64,000 nt of DNA from Halomonas sp. TA22 (lineage in GTDB: Bacteria > Pseudomonadota > Gammaproteobacteria > Pseudomonadales > Halomonadaceae), in contig NZ_CP053108.1 of NCBI RefSeq assembly GCF_013009075.1, positions 2,604,001 through 2,668,000 on the forward strand, given 5' to 3'. The notes beneath the pieces are model-generated. The model searched no databases. It was not told the DNA's origin and saw only the letters and a program-made list of their open reading frames with translations. This document shows, one piece after another, positions 1-8,771 of the stretch (within the stretch, counting starts at the first letter, position 1; each line of letters starts with the position of its first letter). A program made the translations under genes and the position numbers.

Positions 1-687
1 CGTCATTTTTCCGATGATGCCGCCATCGTCGGCGGCGTGGCGCGCCTCGACGATCGGCCGGTGATGGTGATCGGCCACCAGAAGGGGCGTGACGTGAAGG
101 AGAAGGTGCGGCGTAACTTCGGCATGCCGCGCCCTGAGGGCTACCGCAAGGCGTGCCGCCTAATGGAGATGGCCGAGCGCTTCAAGATGCCGGTGTTGAC
201 CTTCATCGATACGCCGGGGGCCTATCCCGGCATCGACGCCGAGGAGCGCGGTCAGTCCGAGGCGATCGCCTACAACCTGGCGGTGATGTCGCGGCTCAGG
301 ACGCCGATCGTCGCCACCGTGGTGGGCGAGGGCGGCTCAGGCGGGGCACTGGCCATCGGTGTGTGCGATGAGCTTGCGATGCTGCAGTACTCCACCTACT
401 CGGTCATCTCGCCGGAGGGTTGCGCCTCGATCCTGTGGAAGAGTGCCGAGAAGGCTCCCGATGCCGCCCACGCCATGGGTATCACCGCCGAGCGGCTCAA
501 GGAGCTGGGCTTCGTCGATACACTGATTCCTGAGCCGCTGGGCGGCGCACATCGCCATCCGACGGTCACCGCCGAACGGGTCAAGGAGGCGCTGCTGGCA
601 AGCCTCGATCGTCTGCAGGCGATGGATACCGACGCCCTGATCGCGCGCCGCTACGAACGGCTCATGAGCTATGGTGCCCCGGCATAA
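1..687 (+). CDS. accA: Acetyl-CoA carboxylase carboxyltransferase subunit alpha (5' truncated by window edge)
   Basis: Together with AccD this subunit transfers the carboxyl group from carboxybiotin (on AccB) to acetyl-CoA, giving malonyl-CoA, the first committed step of fatty acid synthesis in the cytoplasm. The reading frame is open from base 1, so the start lies outside the window; about 228 codons are visible of a family that is usually near 315 residues. Seen: the crotonase-fold core with [20 protein letters not shown] followed by the glycine-rich [15 protein letters not shown], and a normal C-terminal region. It is followed 4 nt later by tilS, an arrangement familiar from pseudomonads. 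Identification is secure; only the 5' end is missing. Confidence 0.97.
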   Translation, partial: RHFSDDAAIVGGVARLDDRPVMVIGHQKGRDVKEKVRRNFGMPRPEGYRKACRLMEMAERFKMPVLTFIDTPGAYPGIDAEERGQSEAIAYNLAVMSRLRTPIVATVVGEGGSGGALAIGVCDELAMLQYSTYSVISPEGCASILWKSAEKAPDAAHAMGITAERLKELGFVDTLIPEPLGGAHRHPTVTAERVKEALLASLDRLQAMDTDALIARRYERLMSYGAPA

Positions 688-691
688 GCCA

Positions 692-1984
692 ATGTCATTG
701 CAAGCGCTGATCGATCACGCCCTGGCGGAAACCCCGCCGGGGCGTGTCGTTTGGGTGGCCCTCTCCGGTGGTCTGGACTCCTCGCTATTACTCACGCTTG
801 CCGCCGACGCCTGTCGACGCCATCCCCGTACGCTCAGGGCCCTGCATGTCAATCATGGCCTGCAGGACGCCGCTGGCGATTTTGAGACGCACTGTGGCGA
901 GCTCTGCTCGCGCCTCGGCGTGTCGCTGACGGTCGAGCGGGTCCAAGTGTCGATGAGTTCCGGCCTGGGGCTCGAAGGCGCCGCCCGCGAGGCGCGCTAC
1001 GCGGCGTTTGCCCGGCATGTGTCGGTGGGCGACACAGTATGGCTGGCCCAGCATCGCAACGATCAGGCCGAGGGCTTCCTGCTCGCCGCACTACGTGGCA
1101 GCGGGGTGCGCGGACTGGCGGCGATGCCGGCAAGCCGGGACTGGCAGGGCCGACAGCTGGCGCGCCCTCTGCTGGGTAGCACACGGTCTGAGCTGGAGCG
1201 GGAAGCTGACTGCCGCAGGCTTAGCTGGGTGGAGGACCCGAGCAATGCCGAGTCGGCCCTGGATCGCAACTTCCTGCGTCACCGCTTGCTGCCCCTGATC
1301 GAGACGCGATGGCCCGGGGGGCAGGCGTCGTTGGCCCGCTCGGCGGCATACGCAGGCGAAGCCGACGCCCTGCTCGAGGAGCTTGCCGAGCTCGATCTTG
1401 CCGCTTCGGGAGACAGTCCGGGGTGGCTGCCGCTGGCGACCCTGTCTGATCTCTCGGCGGCGCGCCAACGCCTGCTGATCCGCCACTGCTGCACGTGCCT
1501 GGGCCTGCCGCCGCCGCCGGCGGCACGGCTTGCCACGCTACAGGCACAGCTGGACGCGCGCCGCGACAGCCAGGTTCACGTTCACTGGCCGGGGGGGGAG
1601 GCACGCCTCTGGCGCGGGGCGCTTTATCTTGCGGCGCCGCGCCGGTCGCTTGAGCCCGACTGGCAGCGCGCCTGGGATGGCCAAGCGGCGCTTGCCACGC
1701 CTATCGGTTCGCTGAATCTGGTGCTCGAGAAAAAATCAGGCGGGCCGGTCGAGCTGTGCCTGCGGCCACGCCTTGGCGGCGAGACGCTGCAGATGACGGG
1801 GCGAGGGCGACGCGACCTCAAGCGCCTGCTGCAGGAGCGGGGAGTACCACCCTGGCAGCGCGGGCAGCTCGTTGTCGCCTGGCATGAAGCGCATGTAGTG
1901 GCCGTATTCGTGCCGGGCGAGCGCGAGCCGTTACTGTGCGCCGAGGGGTGGCGATGTCGGCCGCTAAGCTTGGCTCAGGGCTAG
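692..1984 (+). CDS. tilS: tRNA(Ile)-lysidine synthase
   Basis: TilS attaches lysine to C34 of the CAU-anticodon tRNA-Ile using ATP, changing its specificity from AUG to AUA; it is normally essential and cytoplasmic. The protein has the PP-loop ATPase motif SGGLDSS at about residues 25-31, an N-terminal nucleotide-binding domain, and a C-terminal TilS domain ending near residue 430, a normal length. An upstream in-frame ATG at 671 would overlap accA by 17 nt; I prefer the ATG at 692 because it lies just after the accA stop and the PP-loop then sits near the usual distance from the N-terminus. The 3' end overlaps the converging ppx gene by 21 nt. Confidence 0.93.
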   Translation: MSLQALIDHALAETPPGRVVWVALSGGLDSSLLLTLAADACRRHPRTLRALHVNHGLQDAAGDFETHCGELCSRLGVSLTVERVQVSMSSGLGLEGAAREARYAAFARHVSVGDTVWLAQHRNDQAEGFLLAALRGSGVRGLAAMPASRDWQGRQLARPLLGSTRSELEREADCRRLSWVEDPSNAESALDRNFLRHRLLPLIETRWPGGQASLARSAAYAGEADALLEELAELDLAASGDSPGWLPLATLSDLSAARQRLLIRHCCTCLGLPPPPAARLATLQAQLDARRDSQVHVHWPGGEARLWRGALYLAAPRRSLEPDWQRAWDGQAALATPIGSLNLVLEKKSGGPVELCLRPRLGGETLQMTGRGRRDLKRLLQERGVPPWQRGQLVVAWHEAHVVAVFVPGEREPLLCAEGWRCRPLSLAQG

Positions 1985-3502
1985 CGTCAGGCTAAAACCG
2001 GCCGCCTGCTGGTAGACGCTCTCCTGCTCGAGATCGTTGGTCAACAGGGCGTGCTCGCCAAGCGCCTGCCCCAGCGTCAGCACCAGCGCCTCACCCTGCG
2101 CCTGCAGCTGAAAGCCGAGGGTGGCCTGTTCGGGACGCGAGTGGTTGAGGATCACCGCCAGACGCAGCAGGCGTGCCAGCCGCGAGTAGGTCGTGCGCAA
2201 CGAGGCCGGCAGGGCCTCGAGCTCCTTGCCGGGAAACTTGCGCCGGTGCGAACGGACCAGAAACGCCAGCGCCTGCTGTTCAGGGCGCGAAAAGCCGGTC
2301 AGATCCGAGTGCGCCAGTAGATAGGCGCCATGGCGGTGGAACTGACTGTGCGATATCGCCAGCCCCACCTCATGCAGCTGGGCCGCCCAGTCGAGGAACT
2401 GGGCCTGCTCCTCGCTGATCTCCCAAGCCTGGCTTACCTGTGCCAGCAGCTCGCGTGCGGTGGTGGCGACATGCTCGGCCTGGCGCGCATCGACATCGTA
2501 GCGGCGACGCAGCGTGGCCATGGCCTGGCGGCGTGAATCCTCCGGGCTGTTGCGCCCAGCCAGGTCATAGAGCACCCCTTCACGCAGCGCACCGTCCGAG
2601 TAGCGCATGCGCTCCAGGCCGAAGGCTTCGAATATCGCACACAGGATCGCCACGCCGGCGGGGAAGACGCTGGCGCGATCCTCCTTGAGCCCCTCCATGG
2701 CGACCTGCTCGAGCTGCTTGCACTTGATCAGGCGCCTGCGCAGTGCCAGCAGGGCATCGCGCGCGATCGTGCCATCATCGCTCTCGCCACTGGCGATGAG
2801 TACCGCCGAGACGGCCTTGATGGTGCCACTGGAACCGACCGGGTCCTGCCAGCCAAGCTCGAGGTAATGGCGGCGGATGTTGGCCAGTTCCGACAGGGCG
2901 GCGAGTTCGGCCCGACGAAAACGCTTCTCGCTGATCTCGCCGTCCGGGAAGAAGCGTCCGGTGAAGGTCACGCAGCCCATGTGCAGGCTTTCCAGCGCCA
3001 GGGGTTCGAAATTCTCGCCGATGATGAATTCGGTGGAGCCGCCGCCGATATCGACGATCAACCGGCGGCCATGCACATCGGCCAGCGCATGGGCCGCACC
3101 GAGGTAGATCAGCCGCGCCTCTTCCCGGCCGGCGATGATCTCGATACTGTGCCCAAGCAGTGCCTCGGCGCGATCGATCAGCGTCTGGCTGTTGGTGGCG
3201 GCGCGCAGGGCATTGGTGCCGACCACGCGCAACTGCCCGGCGGGGGTGTCGCCAATGAAGGGGGCGAAGCGGCCAAGACAGTCGATGGCGCGCTGCATGG
3301 CCTCCTCGCTGAGGTGGTCCTGATCGTCCAGGCCGGCCGCGAGCTGCACCTTTTCTCCCTGCTTGGCGACGACCTGCAGTTCACCGTCCTGGTAGTTGGC
3401 CACCAGAAGATGGAAGCTGTTGGAACCTAGATCGATAGCGGCGAGACGGCGAGGGGCACTGGCCGCCTCCGGCATCCTGCGCATGGCCGTGTCACGGGTC
3501 AT
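1964..3502 (-). CDS. ppx: Exopolyphosphatase (Ppx/GppA family)
   Basis: Releases orthophosphate processively from the ends of long polyphosphate chains, opposing Ppk (encoded at 10608-12800). Seen: the ASKHA/actin-fold phosphate-binding motif AAIDLGSNSFHLLVAN near residues 21-36, a second glycine motif VDIGGGSTEFI, and a C-terminal HD-like region, in 512 residues, the usual Ppx length. The start at 3502 is chosen because AAAGGAC, a good ribosome-binding site, lies just upstream and the ASKHA motif is then close to the N-terminus; an open frame continues upstream to 3634 without family-like sequence. It converges on and overlaps tilS by 21 nt. In Pseudomonas ppx is next to ppk; here they are about 7 kb apart. 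GppA is an alternative name for close relatives, but the length and context favour Ppx. Confidence 0.92.
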   Translation of the reverse strand: MTRDTAMRRMPEAASAPRRLAAIDLGSNSFHLLVANYQDGELQVVAKQGEKVQLAAGLDDQDHLSEEAMQRAIDCLGRFAPFIGDTPAGQLRVVGTNALRAATNSQTLIDRAEALLGHSIEIIAGREEARLIYLGAAHALADVHGRRLIVDIGGGSTEFIIGENFEPLALESLHMGCVTFTGRFFPDGEISEKRFRRAELAALSELANIRRHYLELGWQDPVGSSGTIKAVSAVLIASGESDDGTIARDALLALRRRLIKCKQLEQVAMEGLKEDRASVFPAGVAILCAIFEAFGLERMRYSDGALREGVLYDLAGRNSPEDSRRQAMATLRRRYDVDARQAEHVATTARELLAQVSQAWEISEEQAQFLDWAAQLHEVGLAISHSQFHRHGAYLLAHSDLTGFSRPEQQALAFLVRSHRRKFPGKELEALPASLRTTYSRLARLLRLAVILNHSRPEQATLGFQLQAQGEALVLTLGQALGEHALLTNDLEQESVYQQAAGFSLTLALSQA

Positions 3503-3978
3503 GAGTTGTCCTTTGGTCGTGATCTCCCAAGGTTGCGATGCACCGGTGGCCTTGTCAATCGGCCCCTGGCTCGGCTTCGGCTCCACTTGGCTCGAGAGAG
3601 GCGCCTGGCCGAGCATGACGATAGTCGATGACATTGCCCCTTGCGTTTGGCGCGCCGCTTGACTAACATCGGGTCGTTCGCCTGTTCCGAAGTCTTCCCG
3701 ACCGCGTCGCGGTCAACTCCAAGTCGTCAGACAGCCCGCTGATTCCGTTCAGGATGCTGGGTATCGCATGTTGAACCGCTAATCAGGCGACACGAATATC
3801 GCTTCCCTCGCTCTTGCTTTCGTCCATGACGTTTCCTGCTGGAACTGCCGACTGGCGAATCAATCTTGAGAGTGGATGCCTCCCGGGCTCTGAACGCACC
3901 ACGCGGCGTTTCGTCACCGCCTCCTGTCTTATTCCGGCGCAAGTCGCCCGCTGACACGAGCAATTTCTGAACAATCCG
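3503..3978. other. Intergenic region with rho leader; no trxA
   Basis: This 476-base gap between the divergent ppx and rho genes holds a candidate rho promoter (3641-3669), a short hairpin GACCGC/GCGGTC at 3700-3714 early in the presumed leader, and a 42-codon open frame 3826-3954 ending 24 nt before rho. The frame has no recognisable ribosome-binding site, so I do not call it a gene. In Pseudomonas and Escherichia coli trxA lies beside rho; it is absent here. A long leader is expected for rho, because rho expression in E. coli is autoregulated in its leader. Confidence 0.5.
3641..3669 (+). promoter_or_regulatory. Candidate sigma-70 promoter of rho
   Basis: TTGCGT (3641-3646) and TAACAT (3664-3669) are separated by 17 bases, giving a reasonable housekeeping promoter. 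Transcription would start near 3676, leaving a leader of about 300 nt before the rho start codon. This was assigned by eye; no other equally good pair was seen in the gap. Confidence 0.5.
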
Positions 3979-5238
3979 ATGAATCTTACCGAACTCAAGC
4001 AAAAGACCGTTCCTGAGCTGTTGGAAATCGCCCAGGAGATGGGCATCGACAATCTTGCCCGGTCACGCAAGCAAGACATCATTTTTGCCATCTTGAAGAA
4101 GCACGCCAAGAGCGGCGAAGACATCTATGGCGATGGGGTGCTGGAAATCCTGCAGGATGGCTTCGGCTTTCTGCGCAGCGCCGACAGCTCCTACCTCGCC
4201 GGCCCCGATGATATCTACGTCTCGCCCTCACAGATCCGCCGTTTCAATCTGCGCAAGGGTGACTCCATCTCCGGAAAGATTCGTCCGCCCAAGGAGGGGG
4301 AGCGCTACTTCGCCCTGTTGAAGGTCAACGAGATCAACTTCGACAAGCCGGAGAACGCCAAGCACAAGATCCTGTTCGAGAACCTCACCCCGCTGTTCCC
4401 CGACGAACGCCTGGTGATGGAGATCGGCAACGGTTCCACCGAAGACCTGACCTCGCGGATCATCGATCTCACCGCGCCGATCGGCAAGGGCCAACGTGGC
4501 CTGATCGTCTCGCCGCCCAAGGCGGGCAAAACGTTGATGTTGCAAAACATCGCCACCTCGATCACCCGCAACAACCCCGAGTGTCATCTGATCGTGCTGC
4601 TGATCGACGAGCGCCCGGAGGAGGTGACCGAGATGTCGCGCACGGTGCGCGGCGAAGTGGTCGCCTCGACCTTCGACGAGCCGCCGGCGCGCCACGTGCA
4701 GGTCGCCGAAATGGTGATCGAGAAGGCCAAGCGACTTGTCGAGCACAAGATGGACGTGGTGATCCTGCTCGACTCGATCACTCGCCTGGCGCGCGCCTAT
4801 AACACCGTGGTGCCCTCCTCGGGCAAGGTACTGACCGGTGGTGTCGACGCCCACGCCCTCGAGAAGCCCAAGCGCTTCTTCGGTGCGGCGCGTAACATCG
4901 AAGAGGGCGGCAGCCTGACCATCATCGCCACCGCGCTGGTCGACACCGGCTCGAAGATGGATGAGGTGATCTTCGAGGAGTTCAAGGGTACCGGCAACAT
5001 GGAGGCGCACCTCGATCGCAAGCTGGCCGAGAAGCGTGTCTATCCGGCGATCAACATTCGCCGTTCCGGGACTCGCCGCGAGGACCTGCTGGCCTCGGAA
5101 GACGAGATGCAGCGCATGTGGATCCTGCGCAAGCTGCTCAATCCGATGGAAGACACCGCCGCGACCGAGTTCCTCATCGATCGCTTGAAGGATACCAAGA
5201 CCAATCTCGAGTTCTTCGAGGCAATGAAGCGCCGCTAG
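3979..5238 (+). CDS. rho: Transcription termination factor Rho
   Basis: Hexameric RNA-dependent ATPase/helicase that terminates untranslated transcripts. The 419-residue length equals that of the E. coli protein. Seen in order: N-terminal helix bundle ([18 protein letters not shown]), the cold-shock-like primary RNA-binding domain with DGFGFLR at about residues 58-64, the Walker A loop SPPKAGKT near residue 180, the Walker B region [15 protein letters not shown], and the R-loop/Q-loop region with [20 protein letters not shown]. No insertion or missing motif. Transcribed alone from a long leader and followed by a hairpin at 5276-5304. Confidence 0.98.
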   Translation: MNLTELKQKTVPELLEIAQEMGIDNLARSRKQDIIFAILKKHAKSGEDIYGDGVLEILQDGFGFLRSADSSYLAGPDDIYVSPSQIRRFNLRKGDSISGKIRPPKEGERYFALLKVNEINFDKPENAKHKILFENLTPLFPDERLVMEIGNGSTEDLTSRIIDLTAPIGKGQRGLIVSPPKAGKTLMLQNIATSITRNNPECHLIVLLIDERPEEVTEMSRTVRGEVVASTFDEPPARHVQVAEMVIEKAKRLVEHKMDVVILLDSITRLARAYNTVVPSSGKVLTGGVDAHALEKPKRFFGAARNIEEGGSLTIIATALVDTGSKMDEVIFEEFKGTGNMEAHLDRKLAEKRVYPAINIRRSGTRREDLLASEDEMQRMWILRKLLNPMEDTAATEFLIDRLKDTKTNLEFFEAMKRR

Positions 5239-5275
5239 CCACAAGTCGCTAGACATAAGAGGTACGGCGGCAACT

Positions 5276-5304
5276 AGAGGGGCAGCATGCTATGCTGCCC
5301 CTCT
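5276..5304 (+). terminator. Perfect 13-bp hairpin after rho
   Basis: AGAGGGGCAGCAT (5276-5288), loop GCT, then the exact reverse complement (5292-5304). It sits 37 nt after the rho stop and 25 nt before ubiD. There is no T-run on either side, so it is not a classical intrinsic terminator; it may protect the rho mRNA 3' end or separate the two units. Confidence 0.5.
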
Positions 5305-5329
5305 GTCGTTCAAAAGTCGGGAAAGCCCT

Positions 5330-6832
5330 GTGAAATATAAGGACTTGCGCGAATTTATCGCCGCTCTGGAGGAGATGGGAGAGCTTACGCGCGTCACTGC
5401 CGAGGTCGATCCCTATCTGGAAATTACCGAGATATGTGATCGCACGTTGCGGGCGGGTGGGCCTGCGTTGCTGTTCGAGAACGTCAAGGGGCATGACATG
5501 CCGTTGCTTGGCAACCTGTTCGGCACGCCGAGGCGCGTTGCCCTGGGGATGGGCCAGGACTCCGTCGAGGCGCTGCGCGAGGTGGGCAAGCTGCTCGCCT
5601 TTCTCAAGGAGCCCGATCCGCCCAAGGGTTTTCGTGATGCCTGGGACAAGCTGCCGATCTTCAAGCAGGTAATGAGCATGGGACCCAAGGTGCTGCGCTC
5701 GGCGCCGGTACAGGAGCGGGTCTACGAGGGCGATGCCGTCGACCTAGACCGGCTGCCGATCCAACACTGCTGGCCGGGCGACGTGGCGCCGCTGATTACC
5801 TGGGCGCTGGTGGTCACCAAGGGGCCGCACAAAAGCCGCCAGAACCTGGGCATCTATCGTCAGCAGAAGCTTGGCCGCAACCGCCTGATCATGCGCTGGT
5901 TGTCGCATCGCGGCGGGGCGCTGGATTTCAAGGAGTTTCAGCAGGCCAACCCCGGCAAGCCTTTTCCGGTGGCGGTGGCGCTGGGCGCCGACCCGGCCAC
6001 GATCCTCGGCGCAGTGACCCCTGTGCCCGATTCGCTCTCAGAATACGCCTTCGCCGGGCTTCTGCGCGGCTCGCGCACCGAGCTTGTGAAGTGTGGCCAT
6101 GCCGACCTCGAGGTACCTGCCTCCAGCGAGATCATCCTCGAGGGCTTCATCTACCCCGACGACATGGCGCCGGAAGGACCCTATGGCGACCATACCGGCT
6201 ATTACAACGAGGTCGAGCACTTCCCGGTGTTTTCCGTGGAGCGCATCACCATGCGCCGCGACGCTATCTATCACTCCACCTACACCGGGCGTCCGCCCGA
6301 CGAGCCGGCGATCCTTGGACTCGCACTCAACGAGGTCTTCGTGCCTATCCTGCGCAAGCAGTTTCCCGAGATCGTCGACTTCTATCTGCCGCCGGAGGGG
6401 TGCTCCTACCGGATGGCGGTGGTGACCATGAAGAAGCAGTACCCCGGCCATGCCAAGCGGGTGATGATGGGCGTGTGGAGCTTCCTGCGTCAGTTCATGT
6501 ATACCAAGTTCGTGGTGGTGCTCGACGATGATGTCAGCGCCCGGGATTGGGAGGACGTGATCTGGGCGATCACCACACGCATGGATCCGGCCCGGGATAC
6601 CGTGATGGTCGAGAACACGCCCATCGACTATCTCGATTTTGCCTCTCCCGTGGCGGGGCTCGGCTCCAAGATGGGGCTGGATGCGACCAGCAAGTGGCCT
6701 GGCGAAACCGATCGTGAGTGGGGCGCGCCCATCGTCATGGATGAGGGCATCAAGGCGAGCGTCGATGCCCGATGGGATGAGCTGGGTATCGTGCTGCCCA
6801 TGACCGGCCGCGATTCGTACAAGAGGTTGTGA
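5330..6832 (+). CDS. ubiD: 4-hydroxy-3-polyprenylbenzoate decarboxylase UbiD
   Basis: Prenyl-FMN-dependent decarboxylase of ubiquinone synthesis, acting on 3-polyprenyl-4-hydroxybenzoate; it needs the cofactor made by UbiX, which is not in this window. 500 residues with a GTG start, family-typical length. Seen: the N-terminal [18 protein letters not shown], the [21 protein letters not shown] segment seen in UbiD proteins, and the [22 protein letters not shown] region containing acidic residues expected around the active site. The stop codon overlaps the fre start (TGATG), indicating translational coupling. The ubiD-fre pair also occurs in E. coli. Confidence 0.96.
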   Translation: MKYKDLREFIAALEEMGELTRVTAEVDPYLEITEICDRTLRAGGPALLFENVKGHDMPLLGNLFGTPRRVALGMGQDSVEALREVGKLLAFLKEPDPPKGFRDAWDKLPIFKQVMSMGPKVLRSAPVQERVYEGDAVDLDRLPIQHCWPGDVAPLITWALVVTKGPHKSRQNLGIYRQQKLGRNRLIMRWLSHRGGALDFKEFQQANPGKPFPVAVALGADPATILGAVTPVPDSLSEYAFAGLLRGSRTELVKCGHADLEVPASSEIILEGFIYPDDMAPEGPYGDHTGYYNEVEHFPVFSVERITMRRDAIYHSTYTGRPPDEPAILGLALNEVFVPILRKQFPEIVDFYLPPEGCSYRMAVVTMKKQYPGHAKRVMMGVWSFLRQFMYTKFVVVLDDDVSARDWEDVIWAITTRMDPARDTVMVENTPIDYLDFASPVAGLGSKMGLDATSKWPGETDREWGAPIVMDEGIKASVDARWDELGIVLPMTGRDSYKRL

Positions 6833-7611
6833 TGACGGCAACCACAAGGACGCTGACCTGCCAGATTGCAGCACTGGAAGACCTCACACCCGACGTGTTC
6901 CGGGTTCACCTGGAGGGGCGTGCCGAGGCGATGGCGCATGCGCCGGGACAGTATCTCGAACTCAGGCTTGACGAGGATACCTGGGTGCCATTCTCCATCG
7001 CCAATGCCCATAGCGGCGACGGTATGCTGGAGCTGCACATTCAGCACTGGCCCGAACGCAGCAACTCGGCTCGCCTGCGCAGGCTGATGCAGCATGCCGC
7101 GCGGCTCACCCTGCGCCTGCCGGGAGGAGAGTGCATACTCGACCCCGATAGCGAGCGACCGCTGCTGCTGGTCGCCGCGGGTACCGGTTTCTCGCAGATG
7201 AAGTCGATCGTCGAAGCGGCACTTGCCGCCGATCCCGAGCGGCACATCGAGCTGTGGTGGGCAGCACGTGAGCGGCGTGAACTCTATCTGGAGAGCCTGG
7301 CACGTCACTGGGCGTCGCACTATCCCAACTTCCATTTCCATGGGGTCGCCGAGGCCGACATGCCGGTGGATTTCGAGGCATTGCGTGTGACTGGTCACCG
7401 TGGGCGCATCGATGCGGTACTCGGACGTGAGCTGCCAAGCGTCAAGGGCCGGGATGTCTATCTCTCCGGTTCGCCGGGGATGGTCTATGCCTGCGTCGAT
7501 GTACTGGCGTCACTCGAGCTCGAGCCCTCGCGGGTCTTCTCGGACGTGTTCGGCTATGCCCCGCGTGAGCCCTTGGTGCCCACGCTCGGCAGCCTGATTC
7601 GGAGAGAGTGA
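6832..7611 (+). CDS. fre: NAD(P)H-flavin reductase (Fre/LuxG type)
   Basis: Reduces free flavins with NAD(P)H; reduced FMN is needed by enzymes such as UbiX, which would explain the conserved neighbourhood with ubiD. 259 residues in the ferredoxin-NADP reductase fold: a flavin-binding beta barrel ending in VPFSIANA (about residues 52-59), then an NAD(P) domain with LLLVAAGTGFSQMKSI (about 110-125) and SGSPGMVYACVDVL near the C-terminus. No iron-sulphur cysteines, so it is a simple flavin reductase. The ATG at 6832 overlaps the ubiD stop by one base and is preceded by AAGAGG; a GTG one codon upstream is possible. folM begins directly after the stop. Confidence 0.88.
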   Translation: MTATTRTLTCQIAALEDLTPDVFRVHLEGRAEAMAHAPGQYLELRLDEDTWVPFSIANAHSGDGMLELHIQHWPERSNSARLRRLMQHAARLTLRLPGGECILDPDSERPLLLVAAGTGFSQMKSIVEAALAADPERHIELWWAARERRELYLESLARHWASHYPNFHFHGVAEADMPVDFEALRVTGHRGRIDAVLGRELPSVKGRDVYLSGSPGMVYACVDVLASLELEPSRVFSDVFGYAPREPLVPTLGSLIRRE

Positions 7612-8322
7612 ATGAGTGCCTCGCCGATCCTGATTACCGGTGGCTCGCAGCGCCTCGGGCGCCACTGCGCCGAGCGTCTGCTCGACGATGGTCACCCGCT
7701 GATCGTCAGCTATCGCCGCGAACGCCCGACCCTCGACAGGCTGCGCGAACGCGGTGCGCTGACCCTGCATGGCGATTTCTCAAGCGAAGCAGGCATCGAA
7801 GATTTCATCGCTCGCCTCAAGGAGGCGACGCCATCGCTGCGGGCCATCGTGCACAATGCAAGCGATGGGTTGCCGGACTTGCCGGGCGAGGAGGGCGCCA
7901 CGTTCGAGCGGCTGTTTCGCGTGCATATGCTGGCGCCCTACCTGATCAACCTCAAGTGCCGTGAACTGCTCGAGGCGTGCAGCGAACCGCAGCGCGACAT
8001 CGTGCATATCACCGATTACGTGGCGCGCAAGGGCTCGCCAGACCATGCCGCCTATGCCGCCACCAAGGCCGGGCTGGAAAACCTGGTCCTCTCCTTTGCG
8101 GCCATGTATGCCCCTCTCATTCAAGTCAACGCTATCGCCCCGGCACTGATCATGCTCGGTGAGCAGAGCGATGAGACCCACGTCGACATGGCCAGGGTCA
8201 AGTCGGCCATGCAGATGATCCCAGGTCCAGGGGTGATCTACCAGGCACTGCGCTATCTACTCGATAATCGCTACGTCACCGGCACGACGCTTGCGGTCGA
8301 TGGCGGGCGTCACCTGCGCTAG
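7612..8322 (+). CDS. folM: Dihydromonapterin reductase FolM (short-chain dehydrogenase)
   Basis: NADPH-dependent pteridine reductase that makes tetrahydromonapterin and has weak dihydrofolate reductase activity in E. coli. 236 residues. Seen: Rossmann start PILITGGSQRLGRHCAERLL, the pteridine-reductase type SYRRE segment after strand 2 instead of an NAD-specific acidic residue (NADPH preference), HNAS at the end of strand 4, catalytic HITDYVARKGSPDHAAYAATKAG with the YxxxK pair, and the C-terminal DGGRHLR that I recognise from FolM. The ATG follows the fre TGA with no gap. It is probably cotranscribed with ubiD and fre. Confidence 0.88.
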   Translation: MSASPILITGGSQRLGRHCAERLLDDGHPLIVSYRRERPTLDRLRERGALTLHGDFSSEAGIEDFIARLKEATPSLRAIVHNASDGLPDLPGEEGATFERLFRVHMLAPYLINLKCRELLEACSEPQRDIVHITDYVARKGSPDHAAYAATKAGLENLVLSFAAMYAPLIQVNAIAPALIMLGEQSDETHVDMARVKSAMQMIPGPGVIYQALRYLLDNRYVTGTTLAVDGGRHLR

Positions 8323-8362
8323 ACTTGCCTCCCCTGACGAAATAATCCACATGGAGATGGAC

Positions 8363-8488
8363 ATGACGGTTCACGACGAGAACTTTCGAGATCCGAGCGG
8401 CTTGTTACCGATACTTCTGGGCCTGGTGGTCTTCGTGAGCATGACCTGCCTGCCGGCCACGATCAGGATGGTGCAGCTCTTCAGTTGA
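8363..8488 (+). CDS. Small single-span membrane protein, 41 residues
   Basis: Not recognised. The ORF MTVHDENFRDPSGLLPIL... has a short polar N-terminus, one hydrophobic stretch of about 20 residues (positions 14-33, leucine/valine rich) and a short tail ending VQLFS, so it would be a one-span membrane peptide. The ATG at 8363 has GGAG seven bases upstream (within an overlapping ATGGAGATGGAC); an in-frame ATG at 8351 is less likely. It lies 40 nt after folM and just before the aroG promoter. It may be the last gene of the ubiD operon; function unknown. Confidence 0.5.
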   Translation: MTVHDENFRDPSGLLPILLGLVVFVSMTCLPATIRMVQLFS

Positions 8489-8498
8489 AAAAAGTGGC

Positions 8499-8526
8499 TT
8501 GCCAAGCGCAATGGGCCGTGTAGGAT
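8499..8526 (+). promoter_or_regulatory. Candidate promoter of the aroG leader
   Basis: TTGCCA (8499-8504), 16-base spacer, TAGGAT (8521-8526). Transcription would start near 8533, only a few bases before the AGGAGG ribosome-binding site of the first leader peptide, the usual layout of an attenuated biosynthetic operon. Confidence 0.5.
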
Positions 8527-8550
8527 AAAAAAGAGTTTCAGGAGGCAGCG

Positions 8551-8673
8551 ATGACCATGACACCCCTCTACAACGCCTATGTTCAGCGGACGGCCGATAC
8601 TGGTCTGTCGGCTTGGCGTGACTATCGGGGCTATTGGTTTAGCGCTGGCGTGCCGGCGATACGGTCGAACTGA
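8551..8673 (+). CDS. Aromatic-rich leader peptide 1 of aroG (40 residues)
   Basis: Translates as MTMTPLYNAY...AWRDYRGYWFSAG..., with seven aromatic residues, five of them clustered at positions 22-30 (W22, Y25, Y28, W29, F30). AGGAGG (8540-8545) lies five bases before the ATG, an excellent ribosome-binding site. It begins about 18 nt after the presumed transcription start, and its stop codon is about 50 nt before an intrinsic terminator that precedes aroG. This is the standard arrangement of an attenuator peptide; the run Tyr-Trp-Phe suggests that shortage of any of the three aromatic amino acids could be sensed. That it is translated is inferred, not proven. Confidence 0.75.
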   Translation: MTMTPLYNAYVQRTADTGLSAWRDYRGYWFSAGVPAIRSN

Positions 8674-8754
8674 CCCATCGCGAGGCACGCCCCACACGGG
8701 GTTGCCTCCACCACCTTTTCAGAACCCCCGGTCGGCAACCCGACCGGGGGTTTT
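8647..8754 (+). promoter_or_regulatory. Transcription attenuator of aroG with alternative helices
   Basis: Four mutually exclusive pairings can be read. (A) GGCGTGCC 8647-8654 with GGCACGCC 8684-8691. (B) AGGCA 8683-8687 plus CCCC 8690-8693 with GGGG 8698-8701 plus TGCCT 8703-8707. (C) GGGTTGCC 8699-8706 with GGCAACCC 8734-8741, an antiterminator. (D) the terminator stem 8725-8735 with 8740-8750. A displaces B and so frees the strand for C, and C disrupts D. A ribosome held early in the aromatic cluster (Trp22, Tyr25) would leave A free to form and favour readthrough. Helices were found by eye. Confidence 0.65.
8723..8754 (+). terminator. Intrinsic terminator of the aroG attenuator
   Basis: CCCCCGGTCGG (8725-8735), loop CAAC overlapping the stem edge, then the exact complement ending at 8750, followed by TTTT (8751-8754); the AA before the stem can extend it to 13 bp. 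It lies between the two leader ORFs, so only transcripts that read through it carry leader 2 and aroG. Confidence 0.85.
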
Positions 8755-8771
8755 GTCATAGGAGAGATATC

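Noticed and set aside
3826-3954. 42-codon frame before rho as a gene
   Set aside because: No ribosome-binding site and no similarity I can recognise to the E. coli rho leader peptide; kept only as a low-interest observation.
5276-5304. Considering the perfect hairpin after rho as a strong intrinsic terminator
   Set aside because: The stem is excellent but no T-run follows on either strand, so it is listed only as a hairpin of moderate confidence.
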